Of a stretch of DNA of 23,371 nt, positions 21,117 through 23,371 are shown in pieces. The DNA lies in assembly GCA_900763245.1 (NCBI GenBank), contig CAAFJQ010000143.1:1-23371 (forward strand). The letters are read 5' to 3'. Source of the stretch: Bacilli bacterium (GTDB lineage: Bacteria; Bacillota_I; Bacilli_A; RFN20; CAG-288). The notes beneath the pieces were generated by a model. It was not told the DNA's origin, made no database searches, and saw nothing but the letters and a program-made list of their open reading frames with translations. A program made the translations under genes and the position numbers. Within the stretch, counting starts at the first letter, position 1; each line of letters begins with the position of its first letter.

Positions 21117-22460
21117 TTACAAAAACATCGTCATATAGAGAGGGAGATGAAGGATTCCATCTTTCATGTTCAGATCCTTGGTGTAAAGAATATAAGGCTG
21201 GCTGTATCTTCCCTTGAATTTTGCAATGAACTTATCCAAAGATGAATGTGTCTGGTATTTGCTCGACTTGACTTCAATCGGCGATATCTTTTTTCCTTCT
21301 GAAATAAGAAAATCGATTTCTATATGATTTTCTCTATGTTCAGTATCGCTCCGCGAATAGAAATAGAGTTTATGTCCATTGAAACGAAGTGTCTGTGCAA
21401 CAATGTTTTCCATCAGCATTCCTTCGTTGATGTTGAGATTGTCGAATAAAATGGCTTTATACAGTTCATTTTGGACGAATGGGACATCCATAAAAGCAAG
21501 CGTTACTAAAAGTCCTGTGTCAGCCATATAGCATTTCTGCGTGGCGTGATCGGCGCTGAGAGCCAATCCGATATTCGGATCAGTACAATTGAAGCACTGA
21601 TTGACAATCATTGCTTCATGAAGCCAAACGAAAGCGTCCTCATAATTTCGGAATCTTGCAGATGGCTGTAAAGAAGTGATTTTGTATTTCTTTTCCTTTC
21701 TGGATAGCTGAGCGGGGATATTATCGAAGACCGCAAACACTTTGTCTTCGTAACCTTCCGCGAATTTCGTGACGTCTTCACGATATAGATTGATGATATT
21801 TCTTTTTGCTTTATCAGCCCTTTCAAAGCTCTTGTCAGGCAGATAGGCAAGGACGGCCTGAGGCATTCCGCCGACCAGCATATACTGTTTGAAACTGTTC
21901 ATCGTTTTTCGATGAATCGCTTCACCCAATGGCTTTTTCTTTTCAAAGCATTCCTTTAACATCGGGACTGTAAAGGTGTCTTCCATAGCCCACAGAAATT
22001 CTTCGAAATCCAGCGGAAACATTTCAATGTGCTCTTCCTCGGAAGGAATGACAATGTTCTGTGTGTTTTTCTTCAATCGGATAAGGGAACCTGTTTCCAG
22101 ATAGTCATATCTTCCATCTTTGACTAGATGTTTGATGAATTGTCTTGCCAAGGGAAACTGTTGGATTTCATCGAAGATAATAAGTGACTCCCTTTTGTAT
22201 AGAACAGTGCTGTAATAAACGGATAGCTTCTGAAAAAAGAAATCTAAATCATATCTTTCGTTTGTAAAGAGATTCTCAAGAGCAGGTGAGATATTGGAAA
22301 AGTCGACAATGATATAGCTTTTGTATTCGTTTTTGGCGAATTCTTCTGCCACAAAACTTTTTCCGACACGTCGAGCACCATCTATCATCAAAGCGGTAGA
22401 ACCATTGCTTGTCTTTTTCCAATCCAATAGTTTCTGATAGATTTTTCTTTTCAGAATCAT
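21117..22460 (-). CDS. AAA_14/DUF4143-type ATPase with intact nuclease-fold residues
   Basis: From ATG 22460 the protein has 447 residues. Walker A is GARRVGKS (28-35) and Walker B is L-I-I-F-D-E-I-Q (93-100). E-T-G-S (122-125) and P-L-D-F-E-E-F mark the AAA_14 core. L-V-G-G-M-P and a winged-helix stretch follow. The C-terminal DUF4143 domain has E-I-D-F (381-384) and P-I-E-V-K (394-398), the acidic and E-x-K residues of a PD-(D/E)XK fold. GTGAGG lies before ATG 22460; a version starting 18 codons upstream would cross the -10 box and is rejected. Three 22-nt repeats with a 33-nt period cover the promoter (22501-22588), suggesting self-regulation. The relic at 5214 is a close homologue. The family's biological role is unknown. 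Confidence 0.85.
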   Translation of the reverse strand: MILKRKIYQKLLDWKKTSNGSTALMIDGARRVGKSFVAEEFAKNEYKSYIIVDFSNISPALENLFTNERYDLDFFFQKLSVYYSTVLYKRESLIIFDEIQQFPLARQFIKHLVKDGRYDYLETGSLIRLKKNTQNIVIPSEEEHIEMFPLDFEEFLWAMEDTFTVPMLKECFEKKKPLGEAIHRKTMNSFKQYMLVGGMPQAVLAYLPDKSFERADKAKRNIINLYREDVTKFAEGYEDKVFAVFDNIPAQLSRKEKKYKITSLQPSARFRNYEDAFVWLHEAMIVNQCFNCTDPNIGLALSADHATQKCYMADTGLLVTLAFMDVPFVQNELYKAILFDNLNINEGMLMENIVAQTLRFNGHKLYFYSRSDTEHRENHIEIDFLISEGKKISPIEVKSSKYQTHSSLDKFIAKFKGRYSQPYILYTKDLNMKDGILHLPLYMTMFL

Positions 22461-22485
22461 AAAATGCCTCACTTTCTTTATCGTT

Positions 22486-22491
22486 ATTATA
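22486..22491 (-). promoter_or_regulatory. -10 box of the DUF4143 gene
   Basis: The minus strand reads TATAAT 25 nt before ATG 22460. The nearest of the three phased repeats (22501-22522) covers the region where a -35 would fall, so a protein bound there would affect polymerase directly. Confidence 0.6.
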
Positions 22492-22500
22492 ACACGATTT

Positions 22501-22588
22501 GCACGAAAAGGCATATTTTAAATAATGCACATAGCACGAAAAAGCAAATTTTAAACTATTGTTTTTGCACGAAAAAGCAAATTGTCTC
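22501..22588 (-). repeat. Three direct repeats with exact 33-nt period upstream of the DUF4143 gene
   Basis: Units start at 22501 (GCACGAAAAGGCATATTTTA), 22534 (GCACGAAAAAGCAAATTTTA) and 22567 (GCACGAAAAAGCAAATTGTC), exactly 33 nt apart, about three helical turns. The spacers also share TTTAAA-type sequence next to the unit. No gene is visible in this stretch; the repeats look like a tandem operator. Confidence 0.75.
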
Positions 22589-22676
22589 CAAGCCAATGTC
22601 CAGTTAAGTGACATTAGAAAGCACTAATCCGCAATATATTCCTTGATATTAGGAAGCAAATCTTCCAGTTCTTTTC

Positions 22677-23161
22677 GAATTCCTCTATGACGGCGACTCC
22701 CTCTGTGCGATGAAAGTCGATGACGGGAATGTCTCCGATACCGTCTTCTTCCACTATGACGAGACAAATTCCCTTGTCGGATTCTCTGTCAGAGGAAAGG
22801 ACTACTTCTACGACAAGGACATCCTGGGAAACATCAATGCCGTGATTGACAGCCAGGGGACAAGACTTGTCTCTTATTCCTACGGCGACTTCGGAGAAAC
22901 TGCCGAAACCGTTGCCGACAGCGATGAGGCAAGACTTGCTGCCAGAATCAATCCGTTCAGGTTCAAGGGATACTTCTACGACAGGGAAACCGGGTTCTAC
23001 TACCTCAAGTCCCGCTACTACAGCCCGGAACTGGGAAGATTCATCTCCGCGGACGGAGAGATCGGCCGGGTAGGCAACACGATGGGCATGAACCTTTACG
23101 CCTACTGCAAGAACAATCCCATCAACTTATCCGATGAGGGCGGAAACTGGCCTTCCTGGGT
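22677..23161 (+). pseudogene. RHS-repeat protein fragment (C-terminal core, truncated at both ends)
   Basis: The frame begins inside a typical RHS motif (E-F-L-Y-D-G-D-S-L-C-A, upstream of ATG 22710) and runs through the RHS core: G-N-I-N-A-V-I-D, Y-S-Y-G-D-F-G, R-F-K-G-Y-F-Y-D-R-E-T-G-F-Y-Y-L-K-S-R-Y-Y, then G-R-F-I-S-A-D and N-L-Y-A-Y-C-K-N-N-P. RHS proteins are large polymorphic-toxin carriers whose variable toxin tip follows the N-N-P block. Here the tip is lost: after about residue 150 the sequence runs into an IS21-like end, and there is no N-terminal part. Codons are far more G/C-rich than the neighbours, as in the two transposase fragments at the window ends. It is a remnant, not a working protein. 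Confidence 0.8.
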
Positions 23162-23210
23162 GTTAATGTCAATGTTAATTTGTACATTTTTACACCGGTG
23201 AAATTGTACA
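23162..23210. mobile_element. IS21-like element end
   Basis: TGTACA (23181-23186) and TGTACA (23205-23210) flank a near-palindrome centred on CACCGGTG (23193-23200); GTTAAT occurs twice just before it (23162 and 23174). Internal TGTACA/CCGG repeats of this kind are, as I recall, typical of IS21-family ends. No istA or istB coding sequence is present, so it is only an end, at which the RHS frame stops. Confidence 0.45.
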
Positions 23211-23228
23211 TATTCACTTTAGCACTAA

Positions 23229-23371
23229 CACGAAAGCGACCTGAACAAGACGTATGCCCAGAACGACAACGCTCTGTACGCCAAGCTTCTCATGGGTTTC
23301 ATCACGGCAGTGATCAAGGCAGAGTTCACCTTCCAAACGAGAGAGCTTTCCCGCAGAAAAGGAAACCTGAG
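23229..23371 (+). CDS. Internal fragment of a transposase-like gene
   Basis: The frame opens after TAA (23226-23228) without a start codon and runs off the window, giving 47 residues: a polar segment (D-L-N-K-T-Y-A-Q-N-D-N-A-L-Y-A-K) then a hydrophobic helix L-L-M-G-F-I-T-A-V-I and a basic R-E-L-S-R-R-K segment. This arrangement resembles the region after the catalytic Glu helix in IS1634/IS4-like DDE transposases. The N-terminal and catalytic parts are missing on the left, where the IS21-like end lies. It could be continuous in type with the 3' end at 1-117. Confidence 0.45.

Noticed and set aside
22276..22614. 112-residue minus-strand frame with repeated F-A-F-S-C segments
   Set aside because: The repetition only reflects the 33-nt DNA repeats; the frame then runs out of phase through the ATPase start and has no ribosome site. 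A coding role of the repeats is noted as an alternative in the findings.
22624..22685. Minus-strand tail encoding K-E-L-E-D-L-L-P-N-I-K-E-Y-I-A-D then TAG
   Set aside because: It looks like a plausible C-terminus of a lost gene, but at about 20 codons, bounded by the RHS fragment, it is too short to support a feature.

Overview
The window looks like a chromosomal stretch from a low-GC, gut-type Bacillota. An Erysipelotrichia-like organism is my best guess, but it is inferred only from gene style. Supporting signs are AT-rich intergenic DNA, strong AGGAGG-type ribosome sites, TATAAT promoters, many hairpin-plus-T-run terminators, a perfect CcpA (cre) site and an HPr/Crh-type protein. TGA is used as a normal stop.

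Layout. 1-2900: the tail of a transposase-like gene, a 5'-truncated unknown gene, a soluble FtsH-like AAA+/zinc-protease gene and a small unknown gene. 3000-4870 (minus): uraA, a uracil/NCS2 permease, with a long folded leader ending in an intrinsic terminator. 4886-5561: three 33-nt-spaced repeats and the 3' relic of a DUF4143 ATPase. 5609-6830 (minus): trpS. 6983-8033: an HPr-like gene lacking the phospho-histidine, under a promoter that contains a cre site, then an unknown gene placed directly behind a terminator. 8234-11106: an ECF sigma factor, a membrane-anchored presumptive anti-sigma and a lipoprotein. The sigma gene and the lipoprotein gene share the same unusual promoter motif. 11135-14185: two minus-strand AAA ATPases (DUF234 type and DUF4143 type) in a repeat-rich region with a second DUF4143 3' relic. 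14200-16722 (minus): a four-gene operon of membrane protein, rsuA-type pseudouridine synthase, zinc-ribbon protein and small unknown protein. 16878-17362: a small membrane protein. 17372-19237 (minus): an HTH pseudogene with an operator cluster and an AbiE-like toxin/antitoxin pair. 19341-21023 (minus): a GH13 alpha-glucosidase. 21117-22588 (minus): a third intact ATPase (DUF4143 type) with three 33-nt-spaced repeats in its promoter. 22677-23371: an RHS fragment, an IS21-like end and a transposase fragment, all more GC-rich in codon use than the rest.

Housekeeping functions (pyrimidine uptake, Trp-tRNA charging, 16S rRNA modification, sugar hydrolysis) alternate with accessory genes: ATPase/nuclease-fold genes, AbiE, HTH relics, RHS and IS pieces. 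The accessory genes are repeatedly found beside gene-specific palindromes or phased direct repeats. Both window ends lie in transposase-like coding sequence, which may reflect a contig broken at repeated IS copies.

The signals I consider most worth following are: (1) the identical 33-nt phasing of three direct repeats before two different DUF4143 loci; (2) the 41-nt repeat plus DUF4143 3' end duplicated on both sides of the DUF234 ATPase; (3) the Crh-like HPr paralogue with a cre site in its own promoter; (4) the matched ECF promoter pair; (5) the nested uraA leader; (6) the soluble FtsH-like protease. All functional statements are read from sequence by eye; no search or folding program was run.
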